Shown here: positions 37,818 to 46,175 of the stretch, in pieces
Layout of the letters: each line of letters begins with the position of its first letter
How positions within the stretch are numbered: the first letter of the stretch is position 1
NCBI RefSeq assembly: GCF_006715005.1
Contig: NZ_VFMJ01000001.1
Location: 1,364,001 to 1,428,000 of the forward strand
Direction: 5' to 3'
Source of the DNA: Serratia marcescens
GTDB lineage: Bacteria; Pseudomonadota; Gammaproteobacteria; Enterobacterales; Enterobacteriaceae
DNA: 64,000 nucleotides
Translations under genes and position numbers: made by a program
The notes under the pieces: model-generated
What the model was told of the DNA's origin: nothing
Database searches by the model: none
The model's input: the letters and a program-made list of their open reading frames with translations, nothing else

Positions 37818-38119
37818 GGCGTTGGCAGGGTGGTAGACAGTAAAGGGCTCAGCGTGCTGAGCCCTTTTTCATATATCTAATACCTCTATTTAATAACTTT
37901 ATTCTGCATGATTATTTAAGGCTCTTTTTTTGTGTGGTTACTTATCTCATTATTTTTAAAGCCATTCATCATCCACTCCCATCTTTACCCCCCGAAAGTA
38001 ACGATAAATAATTCACTTAGTATTAAATTGCATAACTAAAGGCTATTTCTTATTTGTTCAGCCCCGCGTGACTCCGTATCAATATGACAGAGGTTATCGC
38101 AAGAAACAGGGAGACGGGG
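37818..38119. other. chaC/LysR intergenic region with terminator
   Basis: This 302-base gap begins with the chaC terminator and continues as AT-rich sequence up to the LysR-type gene, whose promoter must lie here. No reading frame is supported. It marks the left edge of the block absent from the E. coli chaC-ychO neighbourhood. Confidence 0.45.
37842..37869 (+). terminator. Rho-independent terminator of chaC
   Basis: Perfect 12-base arms AAAGGGCTCAGC / GCTGAGCCCTTT, two-base loop, T-run. Confidence 0.95.
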
Positions 38120-39073
38120 ATGAACTTTCAACAATTAAAAATTATTCGCGAATCGGCGCGCTGCAACTACAACCTGACCGAGGTCGCCAATACCTTATTT
38201 ACTTCGCAGTCCGGCGTCAGTCGGCATATTCGCGAGCTGGAAGAAGAGCTGGGTATTGAAATATTCATTCGCCGCGGTAAGCGGCTGCTGGGCATGACCG
38301 AACCCGGCAAAGAGCTGCTGGTGGTGGCGGAACGTATTCTCAACGACGCCAATAACATCCGTCGCCTGGCGGACGTCTTCAGCAGCAACGATTCGGGGCA
38401 GTTGCATATCGCGACGACGCACACCCAGGCGCGCTACAGCCTGCCGGGGGTGATCAAAGAGTTTCGCGCGCTATACCCGCGGGTGCGGGTGGTGCTCAAT
38501 CAGGGCAGCCCGGAGGAGATCGTCTCGATGCTGGCCGCCGGCGAAGCCGATATCGGCATCGCCAGCGAACGGCTGATGAGCGACGAATCGCTGGCGGCGT
38601 TCCCTTACTATCGCTGGCATCACACCATTTTGGTGCCGGAAGGACATGAGCTGACGCGTCAGCCGCAGGTGACGCTGGAGATGCTCAGCACCTTGCCGCT
38701 GATCACTTACCGCCAGGGCATTACCGGGCGCGCGAAGCTGGATGCGGCGTTCAAAGCGGCGGGCCTGACGCCGGACATCGCGCTCAGCGCGCAAGACTCC
38801 GACGTGATTAAAACCTATGTCGAACTGGGGTTGGGCGTGGGCGTGCTGGCGGACATGTCGTATGAAAAAGAGCGCGATCGCGGGTTGGTGAGTCTCAACG
38901 CCGAGCACTTGTTTGAACCCAATACGGTATGGCTGGGCCTGAAACGCAGCCAGCTGCAGCGCAACTATGCCTGGCGCTTTATCCAGCTATGTAATCCGAC
39001 ACTGTCGCTGACCGAAATCAAGGACAAGGTCTTCTCGTCGCAGCTGGATACGGTGATTGACTACCAGATTTAA
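38120..39073 (+). CDS. LysR-family regulator of the CysB/Cbl type
   Basis: The 317-residue protein opens MNFQQLKIIRESARCNYNLT and has the winged helix TEVANTLFTSQSGVSRHIRE typical of CysB and Cbl, which control sulfate, cystine and sulfonate genes with N-acetylserine or APS as signals. The C-terminal domain carries SQDSDVIKTYVELGLGVGVL-like sequence (AQDSDVIKTYVELGLGVGVL), also CysB-like. The start at ATG 38120 is chosen over 38084 because CysB-family proteins begin M(N/K)-x-QQL. It precedes an ABC importer on the same strand and is the likely controller. It is a paralog, not necessarily Cbl itself. Confidence 0.88.
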   Translation: MNFQQLKIIRESARCNYNLTEVANTLFTSQSGVSRHIRELEEELGIEIFIRRGKRLLGMTEPGKELLVVAERILNDANNIRRLADVFSSNDSGQLHIATTHTQARYSLPGVIKEFRALYPRVRVVLNQGSPEEIVSMLAAGEADIGIASERLMSDESLAAFPYYRWHHTILVPEGHELTRQPQVTLEMLSTLPLITYRQGITGRAKLDAAFKAAGLTPDIALSAQDSDVIKTYVELGLGVGVLADMSYEKERDRGLVSLNAEHLFEPNTVWLGLKRSQLQRNYAWRFIQLCNPTLSLTEIKDKVFSSQLDTVIDYQI

Positions 39074-39080
39074 TCAATAA

Positions 39081-39101
39081 GCGGCAGGCAATGCCTGCCG
39101 C
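39081..39101. repeat. 21-base hairpin between LysR gene and ABC importer
   Basis: Ten-base perfect arms GCGGCAGGCA / TGCCTGCCGC around a single A, eight bases after the LysR stop. No T-run follows, so it is a poor terminator by itself. Confidence 0.5.
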
Positions 39102-39248
39102 GCATCCTGCATCGTCCCCCTAATAATCAAAATCCCATCTATATACATAAAAAGAATATCTATAGTGATTTAAGTACCTTCAGCTGTCGATCGTGCTCGC
39201 ATACACTCGCGAAATTATTATAAATTCCATCCGCTTGGAGAGTTTCAG

Positions 39249-40817
39249 ATGAAAGCGCTCGTTCCTTCTTTGCTGTTTTTGGCCGTGGCGGCCAGCGTTA
39301 ACGCGCAGGCGGCGACGCCGGCCAACACGCTGGTGATCGCACAGTCTATCGATGACGTGGTCAGTTTTGACCCGGCCCAGGGATTTGAGTTAACCACGGT
39401 GCAGTCGTTCAACAGCCTGTATCAACGTCTGATCCAGTCCGATCCGCACAACCCTATCGATCTCAAGCCGACCCTGGCCAGCAGCTGGCGGGCCGGCGCC
39501 GATAACCGCAGCCTGACTTTCAGCCTGCGCCCGGACGCCAGGTTCGCCAGCGGCAATCCGCTGCGGCCGGAAGACGTGATCTTCTCGCTTTCGCGGGTGG
39601 TGAAACTCAATCTGGAGCCGTCGTTTATCCTGACGCAGCTGGGCTGGAACGCGAAGAACGTGGAGCAACACCTGACCAAGATAGATGACCACCAGGTAAA
39701 AATCAGCTGGAGTGAAAACGTCAGCCCGGCCTTCGTGCTCAGCCTGCTGTCGGCGCCGGTATCGTCGATCGTCGACGCCAAAGAGGCGCTGGCGCACCAG
39801 CAGGGCGACGATCTGGGGCACCAGTGGTTGAACAGCCACTCCGCCGGCAGCGGCCCTTACAAAATCCGCACCTACGTGCCGCACGAAGTGGTGGTGCTGG
39901 ACGCCAACCCCGGCTCGCCGGAAGGGGCGCCGACGCTGAAAACCATCCTGATCAAAAACGTGCCCGATCCGGCCGCGCGCCGCTTGCTGATCGAGCAGGG
40001 CGATGCCGATATCGCGCGCAACCTGGGGGCAGACCAGATGGCGGCCTTGAAGGGTAAGCCGGGCGTCAAACCCCTGGCCATTCCTTACGCGTCGCTTTAT
40101 TTCCTGCAGTTCAACGCCAAGGCGTCGCCGGCGCTCGGCAATCCGGCGTTCTGGGAGGCGGCGCGCTGGCTGTTCGATTACCAAGGCATCGCCGACGATC
40201 TGCTGAAAGGGCAGTTCCAGAGCCACCAGGCATTCCTGCCGGACGGCTATCTGGGGGCGCTCAAGGATCAGCCGTACAGCTTCAATCCGCAAAAAGCCAA
40301 AGAGATACTGGCCAAAGCGGGGCTCAGCAACGTCAGCTTCCGTCTGGACGTCAATAACCAGCCGCCGTACCTGGATATCGCCCAGGCGCTGCAGGCCAGT
40401 TTTGCCCAGGGCGGCGTGAAGGTGGAACTGGTGCCGGGCATCAGTTCGCAGGTCTCCACCAAGGTGAAAGCGCTTAACTACGATGCGACGCTGACGTCCT
40501 GGGGGCCGGATTACTTCGATCCTAACACCAACGCCGCAGCCTTCGCCTACAACCCGGAAGACGGCAGCAAGACGCTGGCCTGGCGCGCCAACTGGCAGAT
40601 CCCGGCGCTGAGCAAGCTGACGCTGGCCGCCACCGCGGAAAACGACACCGCCAAACGGGTGGCCGACTACCAGCAGTTGCAGAAACAGGTGCAGCAAAGC
40701 TCGCCGTTCGTCATCGGCCTGCAGGCGCGCAGCCTGATTGCGGTGCGTGACAACCTCAAGGGCTATGTGCAGGGCATCAACCCTGACATGGTGTTCTACA
40801 GCAAGGTCAGCAAGTAA
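39249..40817 (+). CDS. ABC transporter substrate-binding protein, family 5 (first paralog)
   Basis: This 522-residue periplasmic binding protein has a signal peptide (KALVPSLLFLAVAASVNAQA, cleavage near AQA/ATP) and an SBP_bac_5 (DppA/OppA/GsiB) domain with SFDPAQGFELTTVQSFNSLY near the N terminus and RFASGNPLRPEDVIFSLSRV. Such proteins bind peptides, glutathione, nickel complexes or opines; the ligand cannot be read. Its stop overlaps the permease start (TAATG). It is clearly paralogous to the binding protein at 44371. Confidence 0.93.
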   Translation: MKALVPSLLFLAVAASVNAQAATPANTLVIAQSIDDVVSFDPAQGFELTTVQSFNSLYQRLIQSDPHNPIDLKPTLASSWRAGADNRSLTFSLRPDARFASGNPLRPEDVIFSLSRVVKLNLEPSFILTQLGWNAKNVEQHLTKIDDHQVKISWSENVSPAFVLSLLSAPVSSIVDAKEALAHQQGDDLGHQWLNSHSAGSGPYKIRTYVPHEVVVLDANPGSPEGAPTLKTILIKNVPDPAARRLLIEQGDADIARNLGADQMAALKGKPGVKPLAIPYASLYFLQFNAKASPALGNPAFWEAARWLFDYQGIADDLLKGQFQSHQAFLPDGYLGALKDQPYSFNPQKAKEILAKAGLSNVSFRLDVNNQPPYLDIAQALQASFAQGGVKVELVPGISSQVSTKVKALNYDATLTSWGPDYFDPNTNAAAFAYNPEDGSKTLAWRANWQIPALSKLTLAATAENDTAKRVADYQQLQKQVQQSSPFVIGLQARSLIAVRDNLKGYVQGINPDMVFYSKVSK

Positions 40818-41872
40818 TGGCCGCTGAACTGTCCGCCAGCGCCGGGGCAGCCCGGCGGTATTGGCGCTGGGGCGGGCGGCTGCTCGGCGGCGCGCTGTCG
40901 CTGGCGTTGACGCTGCTCGGTCTGCTGCTGTTCACTTTCATGTTGTCGCACCTGGCGCCGATCGATCCGGCGCTGCAGGTGGCGGGCGATCACGCCAGTG
41001 AAGCCACCTATGCGCAGGTGCGGCACGAGCTGGGGTTGGATCAGCCGTTGCCGGTGCAGTTTTGGCGCTATCTGGTGCACCTGGCGCACGGCGATTTAGG
41101 CATTTCACGCATCACCGCCCAGCCGGTGTTGAGCGATCTGCTGCGTACTTTCCCGGCGACGGTGGAGTTAGCCACCTGCGCCATTATCCTCGGCGCCCTC
41201 GGCGGCATTACGCTGGCGTTTCTGGCGGTGCTCAAACCAGGCAGCTGGCTGGATAACGCGGCGCGTCTGCTGTCGCTGATCGGCTATTCGGTACCGATTT
41301 TCTGGCTGAGCCTGCTCGGGCTGCTGCTGTTCTATGCCACGCTGCACTGGTCGGCGGGGCCGGGGCGGCTTGACGACATCTACTTGTACAGCATGGAGCC
41401 GCGCAGCGGTTTCGTGTTGATCGACAGCTGGCTGTCCGGCGATCGCGAAATGTTCTACAACGCCATCGGCCACCTGTGGCTGCCGGTAGTGGCGTTGGCG
41501 CTGCTGTCGATGGCCGGCATTACCCGATTGCTGCGGGCGGCGATGCTGGAAGAATGCAACAAGGAATACGTGACGCTGGCGCGTTCCAAGGGGGCCGGCC
41601 GCCTGCGCATTCTGCTGCGCCATGTGTTTCCCAACGTGCTGGGCACGCTGATCACCGTACTGTCTCTCTCCTATGCCAGCCTGCTGGAAGGGGCGGTATT
41701 GACCGAAACGGTGTTCGCCTGGCCCGGCGTCGGGCGTTATCTGACCTCGGCGCTGTTTGCTGCCGACACGCCGGCGATCCTCGGCGCCACGTTGCTGATC
41801 GGCACCTGTTTCGTGCTGTTGAATGCACTGGCCGACGCCTTGACCTATTTAGTGGATCCGCGAACCCGATGA
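40817..41872 (+). CDS. ABC transporter permease, DppB type
   Basis: The 351-residue inner-membrane permease has about six helices, the conserved N-terminal FTFMLSHLAPIDPALQVAGD segment (typical DppB 'DP' turn), LGLDQPLPVQFWRYL, and the coupling loop YVTLARSKGAGRLRILLRHV (about residues 253-272). It pairs with the DppC-type protein that follows by an ATGA overlap. Length is slightly above the family norm because of a basic N-terminal extension (GAARRYWRWGGRL). Confidence 0.92.
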   Translation: MAAELSASAGAARRYWRWGGRLLGGALSLALTLLGLLLFTFMLSHLAPIDPALQVAGDHASEATYAQVRHELGLDQPLPVQFWRYLVHLAHGDLGISRITAQPVLSDLLRTFPATVELATCAIILGALGGITLAFLAVLKPGSWLDNAARLLSLIGYSVPIFWLSLLGLLLFYATLHWSAGPGRLDDIYLYSMEPRSGFVLIDSWLSGDREMFYNAIGHLWLPVVALALLSMAGITRLLRAAMLEECNKEYVTLARSKGAGRLRILLRHVFPNVLGTLITVLSLSYASLLEGAVLTETVFAWPGVGRYLTSALFAADTPAILGATLLIGTCFVLLNALADALTYLVDPRTR

Positions 41873-42738
41873 GCCAATATCTTTCTGAACACGAACCGCA
41901 AAGCGAGCCGGCCGTCGGTTACCGCAGCGGTCGGCGCCTGACCACGCTGACGCTGGGCACGGCGCTGGTGGCGATTCTGATCGTCACCGCGCTGCTGGCC
42001 CCGTGGCTGGCGCCTTTCGATCCCAATCTGCAGCATATCGAGCTGCGGTTATTGCCACCTTCCGCCGCACACTGGCTGGGTACCGACGGCTTTGGCCGCG
42101 ATTTGCTCTCCCGCGTGATTTACGGCGCGCGGCCGACGCTGATCCTGGTGTCGCTGATTCTGGTGTTGACCATTCCCATCGGCCTGCTGGTCGGCATCTG
42201 TGCCGGTTACCTCGGCGGCTGGGTAGAGCGCATTTTGATGCGCCTGACCGACATTTTCCTGTCGCTGCCGAGCCTGGTGATCGCGCTGGCGTTTGTGGCC
42301 GTCATGGGGCCGGGGCTGATGAACGGCGCGCTGGCGCTGGCATTGACCAGCTGGCCGGCCTTTGCCCGCCAGGCGCGGGCCGAAACCCTGGCGCTGCGCC
42401 GCAGCGACTACCTGGCGGCGGCGCGCATGCAGGGCATCAACGGGCTGCGGCTGATGGTCGGCCACATTTTGCCTTTATGCCTGCCGAGCGCGGTGGTGCG
42501 TGCGGCGCTGAGCCTGGGCGGCATCATCCTGTCCGCCGCAGGTCTGGGGTTCCTCGGCATGGGCGTCGCGCCGCCGACCGCCGAATGGGGCTCGATGGTG
42601 GCCGAAGGCAGTAAAGTGATTTTCGACCAATGGTGGGTCGCCGCCGCGCCGGGCGGGGCGATCCTGTTCGCCAGCCTGGCGTTTAACCTGCTGGGCGATG
42701 GCCTGCGCGACAAAATGGATCCTCGTCATGGGCATTGA
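41869..42738 (+). CDS. ABC transporter permease, DppC type
   Basis: The 289-residue permease has the N-terminal OppC-like helix, GTDGFGRDLLSRVIYGARPT (about residues 68-87) and the coupling loop SDYLAAARMQGINGLRLMVG. ATG 41869 overlaps the previous stop; frames extending further upstream run antiparallel to family structure. It overlaps the next ATPase gene by 11 bases. Confidence 0.93.
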   Translation: MSQYLSEHEPQSEPAVGYRSGRRLTTLTLGTALVAILIVTALLAPWLAPFDPNLQHIELRLLPPSAAHWLGTDGFGRDLLSRVIYGARPTLILVSLILVLTIPIGLLVGICAGYLGGWVERILMRLTDIFLSLPSLVIALAFVAVMGPGLMNGALALALTSWPAFARQARAETLALRRSDYLAAARMQGINGLRLMVGHILPLCLPSAVVRAALSLGGIILSAAGLGFLGMGVAPPTAEWGSMVAEGSKVIFDQWWVAAAPGGAILFASLAFNLLGDGLRDKMDPRHGH

Positions 42739-43570
42739 TAACTCCTTATTGACCGTCGAACGCCTGGCGATCGGCGTGCCGGGGCCACAGCCGGCGGCGT
42801 TGGTGAAGACTATTTCGTTCAGCATGGGGCGGGAGCGGCTGGCGCTGGTCGGTGAGTCCGGCTCCGGCAAGTCGTTGACCGCGCGTGCGCTGATGGGGCT
42901 ATTGCCGCCGCCGTTACAGCTGCGGGCGCAGCGCCTGACGTTAGGCGATGAAGACTTAACGCGCCTGAGCGAGCGCCAGTGGAGCCGGCTGCGCGGCGAC
43001 CGGGTGGCGATGGTGATGCAAGACCCCAAACATGCGTTGAACCCCAATCAGCCGATCGGCCGTCAGGTGGAGGAGCCGCTGGTGCTGCATGCGAAGCTAA
43101 GCCGCGCCGAGCGGCGTGAAAAAGTGTTGGAGACGCTGGCGGCGGTGGGCTTGCCCGAGCCGGCGGCGCTGTGCCGCCGCTATCCGCATCAGCTCTCCGG
43201 TGGCATGGGGCAGCGGGTGATGCTGGCCATTGCGCTGATCAACGATCCGCAGCTGTTGATTGCTGACGAACCGACGTCGGCGTTGGATCACCAGATGCGC
43301 GATCAGGTGCTGCAGCTGATAGACAATCTGGTGACGCAACGCAATATGGGGCTGATCCTGATCAGCCACGATTTGCAGCAGGTGGCGCACCACTGCGAGC
43401 GGGTACTGGTGATGTACAAAGGCGAGCTGTTGGATCAGCTCCCGGCGGCAGAGCTGGCGCAGGCTACGCACCCTTATACCCGTACGCTGTGGGCGTGTCG
43501 GCCGAGCCGCGAGACGCGCGGCAAACCGCTGCCGGTGCTGGATCGCGCGCTGTTGGAGACGTTGAAATGA
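42728..43570 (+). CDS. ABC transporter ATP-binding protein, DppD type
   Basis: The 280-residue ATPase shows Walker A GESGSGKS (about residues 39-46), signature LSGGMGQRVMLAIALI, Walker [15 protein letters not shown] and H-loop LILISHDLQQVA. The start MGIDNSLLTVERLAIG at 42728 is inside the permease end; an in-frame ATG at 42698 is less likely. The C terminus resembles a short oligopeptide-transporter extension (HPYTRTLWACRPSRE). Confidence 0.93.
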   Translation: MGIDNSLLTVERLAIGVPGPQPAALVKTISFSMGRERLALVGESGSGKSLTARALMGLLPPPLQLRAQRLTLGDEDLTRLSERQWSRLRGDRVAMVMQDPKHALNPNQPIGRQVEEPLVLHAKLSRAERREKVLETLAAVGLPEPAALCRRYPHQLSGGMGQRVMLAIALINDPQLLIADEPTSALDHQMRDQVLQLIDNLVTQRNMGLILISHDLQQVAHHCERVLVMYKGELLDQLPAAELAQATHPYTRTLWACRPSRETRGKPLPVLDRALLETLK

Positions 43571-44238
43571 GCGTGATTGCACTGGAGAACCTGAGCGTCA
43601 GTCACCGCCAGGGCTACGAACTGCGCACCGTGGTGCATGAGGTTAACCTGCGCATCGAACCGGGCGAGTGTTTCGGGCTGGTGGGGCCTTCCGGCTGCGG
43701 CAAGTCCTCGTTACTGTGGGTGCTGGCCGGGCTGAACGGCAGCTGGCAGGGCGGCTTTGAGTTGCTGGGGCGGCGGCTGCTGCCGGGGCAGGCGTTTACC
43801 GGCGAACTGCGGCGCGAAGTGCAGATGGTGTTTCAAGATCCCTATGCTTCGCTACACCCCAAGCACCGGCTTTTGCGTACGCTGTCGGAGCCGCTCAAAC
43901 TGCTGAAGGAAAGCGACATCGAACGTAAAATCAGCGCGGGCTTTCGCCAGGTGGGGTTGGATCCGCGCCTGCTGGGTCGCTACCCGCATCAGCTGTCGGG
44001 CGGCCAGCGGCAGCGCGTGGCGATCGTGCGCGCATTGTTGCTGCGGCCGAAGCTGCTGTTGCTGGATGAACCGACTTCGGCGTTGGACATGTCGGTGCAG
44101 GCGGAGATCCTCAACCTGCTCAACGAGCTGAAACAGGCGGGCGATCTGACTATGGTGCTGGTCAGCCACGATGCGGACGTGATTGACCACATGTGCGATC
44201 GTTCGGTGGCGATGGCGCACGGGCGCATCATCGTTTGA
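43567..44238 (+). CDS. ABC transporter ATP-binding protein, DppF type (short)
   Basis: The 223-residue ATPase has Walker A GPSGCGKSS (about residues 38-46), signature LSGGQRQRVAIVRALLL, Walker [15 protein letters not shown] and VLVSHDADVIDH. It ends right after the nucleotide domain (VAMAHGRIIV), lacking the roughly 80-residue C-terminal oligopeptide extension of DppF. ATG 43567 overlaps the preceding TGA. A stable hairpin (44243-44265) follows and may reduce read-through to the second binding protein. Confidence 0.92.
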   Translation: MSVIALENLSVSHRQGYELRTVVHEVNLRIEPGECFGLVGPSGCGKSSLLWVLAGLNGSWQGGFELLGRRLLPGQAFTGELRREVQMVFQDPYASLHPKHRLLRTLSEPLKLLKESDIERKISAGFRQVGLDPRLLGRYPHQLSGGQRQRVAIVRALLLRPKLLLLDEPTSALDMSVQAEILNLLNELKQAGDLTMVLVSHDADVIDHMCDRSVAMAHGRIIV

Positions 44239-44242
44239 CCCT

Positions 44243-44265
44243 ATGCCCGCCAACGCGGCGGGCAT
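44243..44265 (+). repeat. Hairpin between ABC ATPase and second binding-protein gene
   Basis: Nine-base arms ATGCCCGCC / GGCGGGCAT around AACGC, five bases after the ATPase stop, with no T-run. It may protect the upstream message or cause partial termination. Confidence 0.5.
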
Positions 44266-44370
44266 ATCCATCTTGGTAATAAATAAAGCAATTTATCGTC
44301 GTTCTTCCGTTAATTCTTACACCCTACACTCGACAAACAGCGCAACCGCGTGATTGTGGAGAGTGTATCG

Positions 44371-45945
44371 ATGAAACGGTTAATCCCAACCTTATTGTAT
44401 GGCGCGCTGGCGGCCGCTTTCGGTGCGCAGGCCGCCACCCCGCAGGATACCTTGGTGGTGGTCAGTTCGCTGGAGGGCATTATCAGTCTCGATCCGGCAG
44501 AGAGCTTTGAAACCGTCAGCTCGGCCAATCTGGTCAACCTCTATCAGCGCCTGGTGGCGCCGGATCGCGCCGCGCCGCAAAAGCTGGCGCCGGACGCCGC
44601 GGGCAGTTGGCAAGCGGGCGCCGATGGCCGCAGCCTGACCTTTACCCTGAAACCGCAGCAACGCTTCGCTTCCGGCAATCCGCTGCGGCCCGAAGACGTG
44701 ATTTTCTCGCTGGTCCGCGCGGTGAAGCTGAACAAGGCGCCGTCGTTTATCCTCGGTGAGTTTGGCTGGACGCCGGATAACGTTGAGCAGCAGCTGGAGA
44801 AGGTGGGGGATAACCAGGTGCAGCTCCGTTGGCCCGCCAACATCGGCAGCGAGCTGGCGCTGCGGCTGCTGACGGCGAACGTGGCTTCGATCGTGGATGA
44901 GAAGCTGCTGAACGAGCACGCGCAGCAGGGGGATTACGGTAATGCCTGGCTGCGCAGCCATTCCGCCGGCGGCGGTCCATATCGGGTAAACAACTATGTG
45001 CCGCACGAGGCGCTGCTGTTTGGCCGCAACGACTATGCGCCGTCGCCGGCCAGGCTGAAAACGGTGTTGTTCAAGAACGTCAGCGACGCCGGCACCCGCC
45101 GTTTGTTGCTGCTGAAAGGGGATGCCGACGTGGCCTACGATCTGGGGGCCGATCAGTTCGACTCGCTGCGCAATGCGCCGGGTGTGCGCATCGAGCAGGC
45201 CGATGCGCCCCGGGTCTATTACCTCGGTTTCAACACCGGCAGCAAAGACAACCCGGCGCTGGGCAATCCGGCACTGTGGCAGGCAGCGCGCTGGCTGGTG
45301 GATTATCAGAGCATCGCCGAGCAGCTGCTGAAAGGGCAATATCGCGTGCATCAGGCCTTCTTGCCGCAGGGGTTGGACGGGGCGCTCGACGATCGGCCGT
45401 TTAGGCTCGACGTGGACAAAGCCAGACAGATCCTGCGCGAGGCCGGCATCGCCGAAGGCACGCGCATCAGTCTGATCGTCATCAATCAGCCGCCGTATAC
45501 CGACATCGCGCAGGCGCTGCAGGCCAGCTTTGCGCAGGCCGGGCTGCGGTTGGATATCCAGCCGGTGGTGGAGAGCGATCTGTGGGGCAAGATGCGCGGC
45601 CGCGATTTTCAGGCGATCTTCACCTACTGGGGCGCCGACTATCTGGATCCGAACACCAACGCCAGCGCCTTTGCCTACAACGTGCCCGGTGGGCCGAAAA
45701 CGCTGGCCTGGCGCACCCAGTGGGGCATTCCCGCCATCAGCGCGGAAACGCGTGCCGCGGCCGCGGAGGGCAACAGCGCCGCGCGCAGCGCACGTTACGT
45801 CACGTTGCAACGGGAACTCCAGGCCAGTTCACCTTATGTGGTGGCGTTGCAGGGGCAAACGCTGGTGGCATTACGGGACAACGTTGAAGATGCCCGGGTG
45901 GATATCGCCAACAGCATGCTGTATCTGGACCGGGTGAGTAAGTAG
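44371..45945 (+). CDS. ABC transporter substrate-binding protein, family 5 (second paralog)
   Basis: The 524-residue binding protein has a signal peptide (KRLIPTLLYGALAAAFGAQA, cleavage before ATPQ) and an SBP_bac_5 domain. It aligns end to end with the protein at 39249: RFASGNPLRPEDVIFSLVRA and DYLDPNTNASAFAYN have direct counterparts. ATG 44371 is preferred over an in-frame GTG at 44350; GGAG lies at a usable distance. It has its own 130-base upstream region and may be made separately, giving the importer a second specificity. Confidence 0.93.
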   Translation: MKRLIPTLLYGALAAAFGAQAATPQDTLVVVSSLEGIISLDPAESFETVSSANLVNLYQRLVAPDRAAPQKLAPDAAGSWQAGADGRSLTFTLKPQQRFASGNPLRPEDVIFSLVRAVKLNKAPSFILGEFGWTPDNVEQQLEKVGDNQVQLRWPANIGSELALRLLTANVASIVDEKLLNEHAQQGDYGNAWLRSHSAGGGPYRVNNYVPHEALLFGRNDYAPSPARLKTVLFKNVSDAGTRRLLLLKGDADVAYDLGADQFDSLRNAPGVRIEQADAPRVYYLGFNTGSKDNPALGNPALWQAARWLVDYQSIAEQLLKGQYRVHQAFLPQGLDGALDDRPFRLDVDKARQILREAGIAEGTRISLIVINQPPYTDIAQALQASFAQAGLRLDIQPVVESDLWGKMRGRDFQAIFTYWGADYLDPNTNASAFAYNVPGGPKTLAWRTQWGIPAISAETRAAAAEGNSAARSARYVTLQRELQASSPYVVALQGQTLVALRDNVEDARVDIANSMLYLDRVSK

Positions 45946-46057
45946 CGACAGCGCCGCGCGCCTGGTCAGGCTTTTTGTCGCGCCAAGGCCGACAGCGTGT
46001 GAAATCGCGTGCTGTTGCAACCACGAATCGCGAGATGTTGTATCAAGGTGAAATAAA

Positions 46058-46069
46058 ATGAAATTTCAT
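46058..46069. promoter_or_regulatory. ATGAAATTTCAT palindrome upstream of the tailspike-like gene
   Basis: A 12-base perfect palindrome about 107 bases before the ATG at 46176, preceded by GGTGAAAT (46047-46054). The inner ten bases TGAAATTTCA recur at 55043-55052 before the membrane regulator gene. Operator function is inferred only. Confidence 0.35.
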
Positions 46070-46175
46070 AACGTGCTCCTGTGGCGGTGATAGATTGGCG
46101 CTGAAAGGCGGCGTTGTTTACGCCTTTCAGCGCGGTCGTCCGCAATGATGCGGACACATCACCTCAGGAGATATT

